NCBI RefSeq assembly: GCF_021049245.1
Contig: NZ_CP088020.1
Span: 2,362,001 to 2,426,000, forward strand
Reading direction: 5' to 3'
DNA length: 64,000 bases
Source of the DNA: Radiobacillus kanasensis
GTDB lineage: Bacteria; Bacillota; Bacilli; Bacillales; Amphibacillaceae
Made by a program: the position numbers and the translations under genes. Shown piece after piece: positions 47,410 to 55,791 of this stretch. Positions within the stretch are counted from its first letter, which is position 1. The number at the start of each line of letters is the position of its first letter. The notes beneath the pieces were generated by a model. The model ran no database searches. It had not been told where the DNA came from and was given only the letters and a program-made list of their open reading frames with translations.

Positions 47410-48960
47410 TTAATAGTATTTCCAAGCATTTTCATATAATTGAATAAGAATTGGGTCAATTAGACTATTCACAGGAATCTCTACTTTTTCTCCGTCTGCC
47501 TGGATAATTTCAGCATCTTCATCCTTCCCAAAATAAGTCAATCCTTCTAGCATTTTTGTTGTTAAATATCTTGTGTCAACTTGAATTGTTAAATTCTCTA
47601 CCTCAATAGGATTTCGACTCCCTAATACAAATCCCCAATTTCCAAAGCTTGGAACATCGGTGTGAAAGTTTTCCGTATGCACCCCTGTCGACGCAATCGT
47701 ATTGGATATAGTCCAATACACGTCTGTCGCAAACACGGGACTTGTTGCTTGTACCATAAATGCACCACCTGGGTTTGTATGGTTTCGAACTAAGGAATAA
47801 AACTCCTTCGTGTACAACTTATTTAAACTTTCATTGTTTGGGTCGGGAAGATCAACTAGGATTACATCAAACCACTTCTCGGATTGTTCTAAATATTCAA
47901 AGGCATCCATATGAACAACTTGGACCTTTTCATTATCTAGACTCCCTTCATTTAAGTCTAAAAGCCAGCGGTTCTGTTTAGCTAACTGGACGACAGCAGG
48001 ATCTAAGTCAACAAGCGTGATCGATTCCACGTCCTCGTATTTTAGCGCCTCTTTCGCAGCGACCCCATCTCCTCCCCCTAATATCAACACTTGTTTATGT
48101 TCCTCCGCCTGTGCAAAAGTCGGGTGGACAAGAAGTTCGTGATAACGGAATTCATCTATAGAGCTTAACTGCAACTGACCATCTAAATACAGACGGACAT
48201 CCCCTTCATCTTCCGTCAAAATAATCTTTTGATACTTACTCTCCTCCAAATGAATGATAGGATCCTTGTACAACTTTTGTTCGAACGTAAAGGCCATTTC
48301 TTCTCCAAAAATAAAACCCGCTAGCAAGAGTATGACAATAATGGTTCCTACCGAAAAGTGAAGGATAAGCTTCTTGATGTCCTTTCGAAATAACCAAAGT
48401 ACCACGAGGGCTACCGTTATATTAATAAGGCCGACAAAGAAAGCAGTTTTGACCATTCCTAGATAAGGACGTAGAAAAAAAACAAATAACAACCCTCCAA
48501 TCAATCCACCAGCATAGTCGGAGAAAAGAACACGGGCTGTACTCCGATTCAAGCTAACACCTAACTCATTTGCTTTTCGAATAAGTATCGGCAATTCAAC
48601 CCCGGTTAATCCACCAACGATGAACGTTATCAAGTATAAAAATACGGCGTCTGAGCCTGCTGGTGAAAATGCCGTAATCCCAAACATCGCGAAGCTTGAA
48701 AAACCACCGATTAATGCAACGAGAAATTCTATGTACACAAACGCAACGATAAGCCTTTTTAGTACCTTTTCACTAAGACTTGCTCCGACTCCCATCCCGG
48801 TTAAAAACAATGATATCGTTAACGTGTACTGTTTGACACCATCTCCTAATATATAAGAACCTAATGCACCAAAAAGAACTTCAAAAACGATTCCACAGAT
48901 GGAAACAATTCCTGAAGCCCAATAAATAAATTTACTTTGATTAACTGCTTGATGATCCAT
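47410..48960 (-). CDS. Membrane-anchored spermidine synthase-like protein
   Basis: An aminopropyltransferase-type enzyme fused to an integral membrane domain. About residues 10-215 form roughly seven hydrophobic helices (for example GIVSICGIVFEVLFGALGSY). Residues about 230-480 are a SpeE-like SAM fold with ILGGGDGVAAKEAL, ITLVDLDPAVVQLA and DVILVDLPDPNNESL; the catalytic Asp region is intact. It should use decarboxylated SAM, but the acceptor is unknown. I chose ATG 48960 with GGAG upstream (516 residues). It is the fifth gene of the DUF4178-PspA operon and follows a hairpin. It is not the ordinary soluble SpeE. Confidence 0.87.
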   Translation of the reverse strand: MDHQAVNQSKFIYWASGIVSICGIVFEVLFGALGSYILGDGVKQYTLTISLFLTGMGVGASLSEKVLKRLIVAFVYIEFLVALIGGFSSFAMFGITAFSPAGSDAVFLYLITFIVGGLTGVELPILIRKANELGVSLNRSTARVLFSDYAGGLIGGLLFVFFLRPYLGMVKTAFFVGLINITVALVVLWLFRKDIKKLILHFSVGTIIVILLLAGFIFGEEMAFTFEQKLYKDPIIHLEESKYQKIILTEDEGDVRLYLDGQLQLSSIDEFRYHELLVHPTFAQAEEHKQVLILGGGDGVAAKEALKYEDVESITLVDLDPAVVQLAKQNRWLLDLNEGSLDNEKVQVVHMDAFEYLEQSEKWFDVILVDLPDPNNESLNKLYTKEFYSLVRNHTNPGGAFMVQATSPVFATDVYWTISNTIASTGVHTENFHTDVPSFGNWGFVLGSRNPIEVENLTIQVDTRYLTTKMLEGLTYFGKDEDAEIIQADGEKVEIPVNSLIDPILIQLYENAWKYY

Positions 48961-48996
48961 TCCACCACTCCGTTGTATCGTCATTTGCTCTGATAG

Positions 48997-49027
48997 GAAA
49001 AGTCTGGCCCCCTATAGAACCAGACTT
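48997..49027 (-). terminator. Intra-operon hairpin between DUF350 and the SpeE-like gene
   Basis: On the minus strand AAGTCTGG pairs perfectly with CCAGACTT around a 12 nt loop, followed by TTTTCC. The T-tract is short, so partial termination is more likely than complete. Confidence 0.6.
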
Positions 49028-49052
49028 ATAGTCATTATAATTGTGGCAATTG

Positions 49053-49448
49053 TTAGGTAATGGATGCCCCAATAACGAAAGCTAAACCGATGGAGACACC
49101 TAAAGAAATGACACCTACGGCTATATTATTTTCTTTCAATTTCGATTGAACAGAGAAACCTCGTGTTAGTCCTTCAAAAATAAAATAAGCAATCATCTGG
49201 AGAACTACACCATAAGCACCCCATATAATCGTCTCACTAACCGCGACACTGTTATAAATAGCGAAAGATAAAATAATGCAAATTCCGATAATCTTTCCAG
49301 AAATGGATAACGCTACAGCTGTATTGCCATTGCTAATTTCTTCCCAATCCTTATATTTTGTAGTAATCCATTCAAAAATAACTAAACCAATAACAACAAT
49401 GGCAACTGAAATAATAAAATAAACAAACGTTGAAACAAATGGTTCCAT
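49053..49448 (-). CDS. DUF350 membrane protein
   Basis: A 131-residue integral membrane protein of the DUF350 family, with four helices (about 8-28, 45-65, 75-95 and 108-128). The short loops include ITTKYKDWEEISNGNTAVA and the ILSFAIYNSVAVSETIIWG segment. DUF350 proteins recur beside PspA, ATP-grasp and spermidine synthase-like proteins in envelope-associated operons. The ATG follows GGAGGG; the lipoprotein gene ends 15 bp upstream. Function is unknown; I infer a membrane partner or scaffold. Confidence 0.87.
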   Translation of the reverse strand: MEPFVSTFVYFIISVAIVVIGLVIFEWITTKYKDWEEISNGNTAVALSISGKIIGICIILSFAIYNSVAVSETIIWGAYGVVLQMIAYFIFEGLTRGFSVQSKLKENNIAVGVISLGVSIGLAFVIGASIT

Positions 49449-49463
49449 TTTACACCCTCCTTA

Positions 49464-50102
49464 TTATTTTCCTGAACCTGGTCCACCACCACGGTAGCCG
49501 GACATTCCACGATTTGTTGATGTACCAGTTGTATAGCCACCATAACAACCACCATCTTGGCATTGTCTACGGCGTCTATCCCAATCATCAACATCTAATA
49601 ATCTACTTAATAAAACATAACTAAAATATGTATTTAAGAAGCTTGGTGAATAATGATTTCGTACAAATTCGTCATTCGCAACTTCAATGATTGTTACATT
49701 AGAGTCTTCTTCACTTTGCTTCACGGAAACGAACTGATCAGGATAAGCTAAGATTTGCTGATTATTCTTTATATCACTAATTTCTTCCGGTTTCACTTTT
49801 TCTCGTAAAAGTTCTACCATTTCCGGAACTGTGAATCTTCTTGTTGCGTAAATGTTTGCACTTCCGTTATCTGTATCTACTACATCCAATAAGAAAAAGT
49901 TATTTGAGATAAGTGCTTCAATGTCATTTGTTGTGGACTGTTTCAGTTGATCTTCTAATTCCGATACAGATGGTTCATCTGGAATATTATCTACAGAAAC
50001 TTGAGGCTCTGAATCTTCAAATGACATTTGTTGACCACAAGCAGCTAGGAGTGCTAAGCATAGTCCAAGCAATAGAAAAAGAAAGCCTTTCTTCATCACC
50101 AC
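49464..50102 (-). CDS. DUF4247 lipoprotein
   Basis: A predicted lipoprotein on the outer face of the membrane. The signal peptide (about 1-21) ends in the lipobox LLAAC with Cys22. The middle domain (about 60-150) is DUF4247-like, with YATRRFTVPEMVELLREKV. The C terminus is unusual: RRRRQCQDGGCYGG, then a Gly/Ser/Arg tail ending RGGGPGSGK. Three starts (GTG, GTG, ATG) lie in a row after AGGAGGG; I give the first, but 50096 is possible. It is between pspA and the DUF350 gene, with a hairpin before it. Confidence 0.85.
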   Translation of the reverse strand: MVMKKGFLFLLLGLCLALLAACGQQMSFEDSEPQVSVDNIPDEPSVSELEDQLKQSTTNDIEALISNNFFLLDVVDTDNGSANIYATRRFTVPEMVELLREKVKPEEISDIKNNQQILAYPDQFVSVKQSEEDSNVTIIEVANDEFVRNHYSPSFLNTYFSYVLLSRLLDVDDWDRRRRQCQDGGCYGGYTTGTSTNRGMSGYRGGGPGSGK

Positions 50103-50141
50103 AACTCCCTCCTTTCTTTCTATATCAAGTAGGCATAGGAG

Positions 50142-50173
50142 AGAACCCTTGTCAGAAGCACGACAAGGGTTCT
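50142..50173 (-). terminator. Intra-operon hairpin after pspA
   Basis: AGAACCCTTGTC pairs with GACAAGGGTTCT in a perfect 12 bp stem with an 8 nt loop. The following minus-strand bases (CTCTCC) are not a T-run, so it may attenuate, or protect the 3' end of an upstream DUF4178-pspA mRNA. Confidence 0.6.
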
Positions 50174-50187
50174 TCTTGCTTACATCC

Positions 50188-50856
50188 TTACTCTTTGCCT
50201 AATTTCTTTTTCAGTGCAGCTAATTCGTCATCAACGCCACTATCTTCCATTGCTTCAAATTCATCATCAAGCGATTTACTAGCTGCCGATAAATCTTCGC
50301 TTGTTTCTGCCTCTGCTTCAAACTGCATGACTTTTTCTTCCATTCGTTCAAAACCGCGCTTAGATTCATCATTTCCAATGGAAGACATCGTACGATTAAT
50401 TTTTGTTTTCGTCTTAGCTGTTTCCGCACGTGCTTTCAAGGAATCTTTCTTCAATTTCATTTCTTGATATTCTTTTTTCATTTCATCTAGTTTTTCACGA
50501 AGCATATTAGCATCGGACTTTGCGCGTTCCCAAGAAGCCTGTAAGGAGTCTGCTTGCTCCTGATGGTCTTTTTTATCTTCTAACGCTCTTCTTGCTAAAT
50601 CTTCATTACCAGCTTCAATTGCTTTTTCTGCTTGAGACTGTCTTTTTTCTACAATCGCTAATGCGTCTTCGTACTTTCTTTTCAACATCTTTTCATTTGC
50701 AATTTGCTTTGCAACAGAGCTCTCTACTTCTCGAATATCAGACTCCATATCACGCATGAATTGATCTAGCATTTTCACCGGATCTTCTGCTTTATCTAAC
50801 ATCGCGTTTAATTCTGAACCCACTACTGTACTCACTCGTTTAAAAAATTTAAACAT
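50188..50856 (-). CDS. pspA: PspA/IM30 family membrane-stress protein
   Basis: PspA binds the inner face of a damaged membrane as ESCRT-III-like oligomers. The 222-residue protein begins MFKFFKRVSTVVGSELNAML, the amphipathic helix that touches lipid. It continues as a long coiled coil (about 25-190), ending in DDELAALKKKLGKE. The ATG follows GGAGG. It is the second gene of a sigma-W-type operon with DUF4178, DUF4247, DUF350 and a SpeE-like protein, unlike the pspA-ydjGHI operon of B. subtilis. Length and fold are normal. Confidence 0.94.
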   Translation of the reverse strand: MFKFFKRVSTVVGSELNAMLDKAEDPVKMLDQFMRDMESDIREVESSVAKQIANEKMLKRKYEDALAIVEKRQSQAEKAIEAGNEDLARRALEDKKDHQEQADSLQASWERAKSDANMLREKLDEMKKEYQEMKLKKDSLKARAETAKTKTKINRTMSSIGNDESKRGFERMEEKVMQFEAEAETSEDLSAASKSLDDEFEAMEDSGVDDELAALKKKLGKE

Positions 50857-50871
50857 CTATATTCCTCCTTC

Positions 50872-51381
50872 TTAATTAGAACCTGCAATGATTTTAATTT
50901 CATACTCTTCGATTGGATAACCATAGCTAACTTCCACTTCACTATCCCAGCTCTCCAAGCTTAAGTAATGCTCTTCTTCTTCGTCGTAGTAGTCCGCGTA
51001 ATGGGTCGTTCGCCCATTTATGTTTCGACTACGTCCTTCTCCCACAACGGTAGCATTACCCTCTTCGTCTAAGTAGTACGTCTTGTCTTCATAACTAAGC
51101 TGTTTCGGAAACGGTTCAGATACTTGAAGAGGTATCTTATGATAAATACCTAATTCTAACTCATCATCCATCTCAGCAGATAACCAAATGGTATTTCGAC
51201 CTTCTAACAGTTGATAGGCAATCCATTCGTAGGAATGATCGCGATACGTAATTTTACCTACTACTTCATAATCTGTTAGATCGTAAACCACAATATCACC
51301 CACCTGTAAAGATAAAACCGTCCGATCCCTCACTACAGGTCGTTCTTCTTTTTTCTGAAATAATTTGGAGAACAATCCCAA
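50872..51381 (-). CDS. DUF4178 domain protein
   Basis: First gene of the pspA operon. It encodes a soluble, beta-rich DUF4178 protein of 169 residues, with LSLQVGDIVVYDLTDYEVVG near the N terminus and a repeat of strand-forming acidic and aromatic stretches (YADYYDEEEEHYLSLESW). A frame is open to 51453, but that start lies inside the sigma-W promoter. I chose the TTG at 51381 (LGLFSKLFQKKEERP), with GAGGTG 5 nt upstream. The basic N-terminal segment could contact membrane. No enzymatic function is known. pspA starts 15 bp after its stop. Confidence 0.83.
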   Translation of the reverse strand: MGLFSKLFQKKEERPVVRDRTVLSLQVGDIVVYDLTDYEVVGKITYRDHSYEWIAYQLLEGRNTIWLSAEMDDELELGIYHKIPLQVSEPFPKQLSYEDKTYYLDEEGNATVVGEGRSRNINGRTTHYADYYDEEEEHYLSLESWDSEVEVSYGYPIEEYEIKIIAGSN

Positions 51382-51426
51382 ATGGTGCACCTCATTTCTC
51401 GGGAATTTTCCCTTACAATTAGTTAA

Positions 51427-51452
51427 TACGAATGAATAGTCCATTCGTTTCA
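51427..51452 (-). promoter_or_regulatory. Sigma-W (ECF) type promoter of the DUF4178-pspA operon
   Basis: On the minus strand TGAAAC (51452-51447), a 16 nt spacer and CGTA (51430-51427, continuing TTAAC) match the SigW consensus. The predicted transcript starts near 51420 and leaves a leader of about 40 nt before the TTG start. Confidence 0.85.
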
Positions 51453-51515
51453 TTTTCTTTCATTTATTTATCAAAAATATTATAACAAATACTACCATCT
51501 GTTGTTAGTTCCGAC

Positions 51516-51544
51516 TTAGAAGTTCCAAATATGTTTGTTATACT
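51516..51544 (+). promoter_or_regulatory. Probable promoter of the M24 peptidase gene
   Basis: TTAGAA (51516-51521), 17 nt and TATACT (51539-51544). The transcript would have a leader of about 115 nt in which GGCT/AGCC and CAGC/GCTG stems can form; I could not assign it to a known family. Confidence 0.55.
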
Positions 51545-51666
51545 ATAGCTATCTATTTAGAAAAACATAAGCGTCCGTTCAGCGACTTACGGGCTGGACT
51601 GAGCCATTGTTGACTTATCGTACTGAGGTCTGGACACTAAACTAGGCACGTGAAAGGAAGGATAAC

Positions 51667-52749
51667 ATGACTAGAGTTGAACGATTATTTCAAGAACTAA
51701 AGTTCGGAGGATTAGAAGGAGCTTTCCTAACCTCCAAAGCGAATATTTTTTACTATACTAATTACTACACAGATCCACACGAAAGACTAGTTGCCCTTTA
51801 CATAGATGCTACTGGAAATCGTTTACTTATCTTACCCTCTATGGAAAAAGAAGATGCAAAACAAGCTGGATGGAATGGAGACTTGTTGACATATAAGGAT
51901 ACAGAAAATCCATGGAAGATGCTTGAATCTTACCTTGATCATAAACCTAGCTCGATTGGAATCGAAAAAGAACAATTACCTGTATCACGTTATGAACAGC
52001 TCACACAAATCTTCAACCAAACCGAATTCAAAGATACTACTGAGCTTTTCAATCATATTCGGATGGTGAAAGATGCAGAGGAATATAAACGATTGAAAGA
52101 AGCCGCTGAGCTAGCTGACTATGGTGTTAAAGTTGGGGTTGAAGCCATTTCAGAAGGGAAAACGGAGCTCGAGATTTTAGCATCTATTGAATATGCGTTA
52201 AAAAGACAAGGTGTAAGAGAAATGTCTTTTTCAACCATGGTCCTATCCGGCCACAAAACAGCATCTCCTCATGGGGCACCAGGCATGAAAAAAATTAAAA
52301 AAGGAGATCTTGTCTTATTTGATTTAGGAGTTGTCTTGAACGGATATTGTTCCGATATTACTCGTACGGTCGCTTATCAACATGTTGATAAGCAGCAAAA
52401 GGAGATCTACGAAACAGTACTAGCAGCACAAAAGAATGCAATTGACCAAGTAAAGGAAGGTATCGAAATTGGAACCATAGACCAAGTGGCACGAGACCAA
52501 ATTAAAGCGAATGGCTATGGCGAATACTTCACACACCGAATTGGGCATGGAATTGGCATTGATGTTCATGAATACCCATCCTTAACGAGTCACAACCCTT
52601 TAAAAATCAGAAAAGGAATGAGCTTTACCATTGAACCAGGCATTTATGTTCCTGGTATTGGTGGCGTTCGAATTGAAGATGAAATCTTTGTAACCGAAAA
52701 TGGAGTGGAGCTTCTAACAACTTATCCGAAAGAAATGCAAATTGTTTAA
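51667..52749 (+). CDS. M24-family Xaa-Pro dipeptidase/aminopeptidase
   Basis: This enzyme cleaves X-Pro bonds in peptides. The creatinase-like N domain (about 1-125) is followed by the pita-bread domain. Its metal ligands are visible in LFDLGVVLNGYCSDITRT (two Asp), HRIGHGIGIDVHE (His), FTIEPGIYV (Glu) and VRIEDEIFVT (Glu). The 360 residues match PepQ/YkvY-like enzymes. The ATG follows GAAAGGAAGG. It is a single gene divergent from the DUF4178-pspA operon. Dipeptidase versus aminopeptidase activity cannot be told from sequence. Confidence 0.9.
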   Translation: MTRVERLFQELKFGGLEGAFLTSKANIFYYTNYYTDPHERLVALYIDATGNRLLILPSMEKEDAKQAGWNGDLLTYKDTENPWKMLESYLDHKPSSIGIEKEQLPVSRYEQLTQIFNQTEFKDTTELFNHIRMVKDAEEYKRLKEAAELADYGVKVGVEAISEGKTELEILASIEYALKRQGVREMSFSTMVLSGHKTASPHGAPGMKKIKKGDLVLFDLGVVLNGYCSDITRTVAYQHVDKQQKEIYETVLAAQKNAIDQVKEGIEIGTIDQVARDQIKANGYGEYFTHRIGHGIGIDVHEYPSLTSHNPLKIRKGMSFTIEPGIYVPGIGGVRIEDEIFVTENGVELLTTYPKEMQIV

Positions 52750-52839
52750 GGTGAGTCTTCGGACTTACCTTTTTTTTAAAAATCCGCTACAGCCTAGGGA
52801 AACAGGTGGTATAATAGAAGTAAGAAGGGAGTGTTTTCT

Positions 52840-53277
52840 ATGAAGTTTGAGTATAATCGTATTTTAGTAGCAGTTGATGGTTCCAAAGCATCTGAACACG
52901 CATTTCATAAAGCAGTTGAAATTTGTAAGCGTAATCACGCCAGAATGATACTTGCTCATATCGTCGATACGAGAACTTTTACAACTCTTGAAGCTTATGA
53001 CCATTCCTTAGCCGATCGGGCAGAAGAGTATGGTACAACATTACTTCAAGACTATGAATCAAAAGCAACAGAAGCTGGGGTTGGCTATGTAGATACACTC
53101 ATGGATTACGGCTCCCCAAAAGTAAAGATACCGAAAGAAATGGCGGTAAAAAGTAACGCAGACTTAATCATTTGCGGAGCGACTGGCTTGAATGCAGTCG
53201 AACGTTTTTTGATTGGAAGTGTGTCAGAGAGCATTACACGATACGCGAAATGTGATGTGCTCGTTGTACGTGGCTAA
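52840..53277 (+). CDS. Universal stress protein
   Basis: A single-domain UspA-family protein of 145 residues. It begins MKFEYNRILVAVDGSKASEHA and has the ATP-binding G-x2-G-x9-GS signature in GATGLNAVERFLIGSVSES. It should bind ATP and form dimers; its physiological task is undefined. An in-frame GTG lies at 52831, but GGGAG fits the ATG at 52840. It sits alone between the M24 peptidase gene and the convergent ackA. Confidence 0.93.
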   Translation: MKFEYNRILVAVDGSKASEHAFHKAVEICKRNHARMILAHIVDTRTFTTLEAYDHSLADRAEEYGTTLLQDYESKATEAGVGYVDTLMDYGSPKVKIPKEMAVKSNADLIICGATGLNAVERFLIGSVSESITRYAKCDVLVVRG

Positions 53278-53302
53278 TACAAAAAGAGCGGAGCTAAAAA
53301 AC

Positions 53303-53332
53303 AAAGAGGAGAACCATTTCGTTCTCCTCTCG
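53303..53332 (-). terminator. Terminator of ackA
   Basis: AGAGGAGAAC pairs with GTTCTCCTCT around a 6 nt loop; on the minus strand it is followed by TTGTTTTTT. Confidence 0.88.
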
Positions 53333-53334
53333 TC

Positions 53335-54537
53335 TTAATATTGCGCGACCTTAAGTCCTTTTTCGACAGCGTCACGAGCAATCATGACTTCTTCATTTGT
53401 TGGAATAACAATTACTTTTACCGGAGAATGTGGATAATTCAAGAATGTTTCTTTTCCACGGATTTGGTTAAGGGAAGGATCCCAATAAACCCCCATAAAC
53501 TCTAACCCTTTTAACACTCTTTCTCTTACTTCAATACTGTTTTCTCCAACACCAGCAGTGAAGATAATCGCATCTACTCCATGCATTCTCGCTGCATAAG
53601 AACCTAAATATTTATGAATTCTTTCTGCAAATACTTCCAGTGCAAGCTCTGCACGTTTATCATTATCTTTCGCCTTTTGAGTGATGTCTCTTAGATCACT
53701 TGAAAACCCCGATAAAGCAAGCATTCCACTTTCTTTATTTAAGACATTCATAACCTCAGCAGCGTTCTTACCTGTTTTGTCCATAATGTACGGGATTAGA
53801 GCTGGATCAATATTCCCAGATCTTGTCCCCATTGTAACACCAGCAAGTGGAGTAAATCCCATGGATGTATCGATGGACTTTCCATTTTCAATGGCAGCAA
53901 TACTTGCCCCATTACCTAGATGACAAGAAATTAAACGTAGCTTCTCCAACGGCATACCAAGTAATTCAGCCGCTCGTTGAGAAACGTATTTATGTGATGT
54001 ACCATGGAAGCCGTACTTTCGAATGCCATACCTCTTGTAGTAATCATAAGGAAGGCTATATAAATAAGCTTGTTCTGGCATTGTTTGATGAAATGCCGTA
54101 TCAAACACAGCAACTGCCGGAACGTTTGGTAAAATTTCACGGAAAGCTCTTATTCCTGTCAAGTTGGCAGGGTTGTGTAGAGGAGCCAATTCCGAGACTT
54201 CCTCAATTTCCTGAATCACAGTATCATCAATTAATACGGAATCACTGAACTTCTCTCCACCATGCACGACACGATGGCCAATTGCATCAATTTCATCAAA
54301 GGACTGAATCACGTTGTTAGATATTAACTTGTCTAATAACATTTTGACAGCTTCTTCGTGATCGGCGATATCTGTTACCGTCGTATCTTTTTCCTCATTT
54401 ACTTCTATAGTAAAAACGGAATCAGGAATTCCAATGCGTTCCACTAATCCTTTTGTTAGCACTTTTTCCTCGGGCATCACAATAAGCTGAAATTTCAATG
54501 ATGAACTACCAGCGTTTATTGCTAAAATATTGCTCAA
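53335..54537 (-). CDS. ackA: Acetate kinase
   Basis: AckA converts acetyl-phosphate and ADP to acetate and ATP in overflow metabolism. Motifs: [14 protein letters not shown] at the N terminus, [29 protein letters not shown] and [14 protein letters not shown]. The frame is open to an ATG at 54564, but the TTG at 54537 (SNILAINAG) gives the usual N terminus and has AAAGGA upstream; the ATG start remains possible. The product is 400 residues. It is downstream of ytxK, as in B. subtilis. Confidence 0.96.
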   Translation of the reverse strand: MSNILAINAGSSSLKFQLIVMPEEKVLTKGLVERIGIPDSVFTIEVNEEKDTTVTDIADHEEAVKMLLDKLISNNVIQSFDEIDAIGHRVVHGGEKFSDSVLIDDTVIQEIEEVSELAPLHNPANLTGIRAFREILPNVPAVAVFDTAFHQTMPEQAYLYSLPYDYYKRYGIRKYGFHGTSHKYVSQRAAELLGMPLEKLRLISCHLGNGASIAAIENGKSIDTSMGFTPLAGVTMGTRSGNIDPALIPYIMDKTGKNAAEVMNVLNKESGMLALSGFSSDLRDITQKAKDNDKRAELALEVFAERIHKYLGSYAARMHGVDAIIFTAGVGENSIEVRERVLKGLEFMGVYWDPSLNQIRGKETFLNYPHSPVKVIVIPTNEEVMIARDAVEKGLKVAQY

Positions 54538-54669
54538 TGTATTCAATCCTTTCTTGATCTCCATGTTCCTCGATCTGTAATACCTCTACCATTTAAACAC
54601 CCGATGCCTAAGTTTGCAATTACAATCCTTTAATGGTAACGCTTGCGACACAAAATTTTTATATTCTAA

Positions 54670-55659
54670 CTATTCAGCAAATCTTTCCGTCTCAAACCAA
54701 TGATTAATTTTCTTCAAAATATTATTCGTTGCATAGGCATCTTTAAAGGATGGGAGTTGCGCAATTAACGCTTCTTTCGGCGCTTTCGTTCCTTCTCCCT
54801 TTTTTTGAAGTATAAAGATACTTTTTGCATTTTGTTCAGATTTAAACATGGAAGCTGGTAATTGTAATAAACCAATCACATGAGCATGTTTGTGTAGAAA
54901 GTTATGTAGTTTATCTGCTTGATCGCTTTCAAACAAGAAGTTTGGGATAACAAAAAACAGATACCCACCTTTTTTCGTATATTTCAAACTCTGTTCGATA
55001 AATAGGTGGTGCGAATAAGAATGACCCTGATCCGCTTTTAACTCATATTGGTCTGCTTGTACATCATCCGGATAATAGCCAACCGGTAAATCGGACACCA
55101 CTACATTCACCGGTTCTAAAAGGAACGGACTTAAGCTATCTTGGTGAAAGTATTCCACGCCTATTTCTTGTAAGTTCGCACTAGCTACAGCTAAACGAAT
55201 GAGTAGTGGATCGACCTCACTACCATAGGACTGTACTTCCCCCATTTGATTCACGACTGCGGTTAACAAGTTGGCCGTTCCGGAAGCTGGATCAAATATT
55301 CGAACCGTTTTTTTATTCGATCCTAGCATTTTTTGAACTAAGTACCCGATAAAAATGGCTACTGTATCCGGTGTTACAAGGTGCTGTTGTTGCGCTCCAT
55401 CCTTCATTCCTTTTAGAATAGCAAGCTGCAAGCCTTTTCGTATCTCTTCTTTTTCGTATTTCTCTATGTGCAATTCTTTAGCTTTTTTATGTAGTGACTG
55501 TTCAAGCACTTCACTAAATGCTTCTGTTGGCTCTTGACCTAGATAAAACTCAAGTCCAATTGCAATGGCTTCTAAGTATGGGACCTCCAATTGATGTTCG
55601 ATTTGTTCTGCGACCCCATCTATCCATAAGTAAAACGACTCTACATGTTGTTCGTTCAT
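54670..55659 (-). CDS. ytxK: Class I SAM-dependent methyltransferase YtxK
   Basis: A DNA-methylase-like (N6-Mtase fold) protein without a specificity partner. The SAM site is RIFDPASGTANLLTAVVN and the catalytic-type motif IV is VVVSDLPVGYYPD. This is DLPV rather than the NPPY of active adenine methylases, so DNA methylation is doubtful. I chose ATG 55659 (MNEQHVESFYLWID) with GGAGG upstream; length 329. It precedes ackA on the same strand, and the linkage is conserved in Bacillaceae. Substrate unknown. Confidence 0.9.
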   Translation of the reverse strand: MNEQHVESFYLWIDGVAEQIEHQLEVPYLEAIAIGLEFYLGQEPTEAFSEVLEQSLHKKAKELHIEKYEKEEIRKGLQLAILKGMKDGAQQQHLVTPDTVAIFIGYLVQKMLGSNKKTVRIFDPASGTANLLTAVVNQMGEVQSYGSEVDPLLIRLAVASANLQEIGVEYFHQDSLSPFLLEPVNVVVSDLPVGYYPDDVQADQYELKADQGHSYSHHLFIEQSLKYTKKGGYLFFVIPNFLFESDQADKLHNFLHKHAHVIGLLQLPASMFKSEQNAKSIFILQKKGEGTKAPKEALIAQLPSFKDAYATNNILKKINHWFETERFAE

Positions 55660-55731
55660 TAACTGTTCCTCCAATCCCTAAGCAGTTTTCGATATCTCCC
55701 ACTAGATTCTAGTATGGACAAGAAAAGCATA

Positions 55732-55768
55732 GAAAAAACTGCCTCCTTTTTATTATGAAGGCAGTTAA
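55732..55768 (-). terminator. Terminator of ytfI-ytfJ
   Basis: On the minus strand AACTGCCT pairs with AGGCAGTT-type bases (one bulge), followed by TTTTTT. Confidence 0.82.
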
Positions 55769-55791
55769 AAATATTGTCTAATATAACGAAA

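Noticed and set aside
51382..51453. Longer N terminus for the DUF4178 protein
   Set aside because: The upstream ATG overlaps the sigma-W-type promoter and lacks a ribosome binding site, while GAGGTG fits the TTG at 51381.
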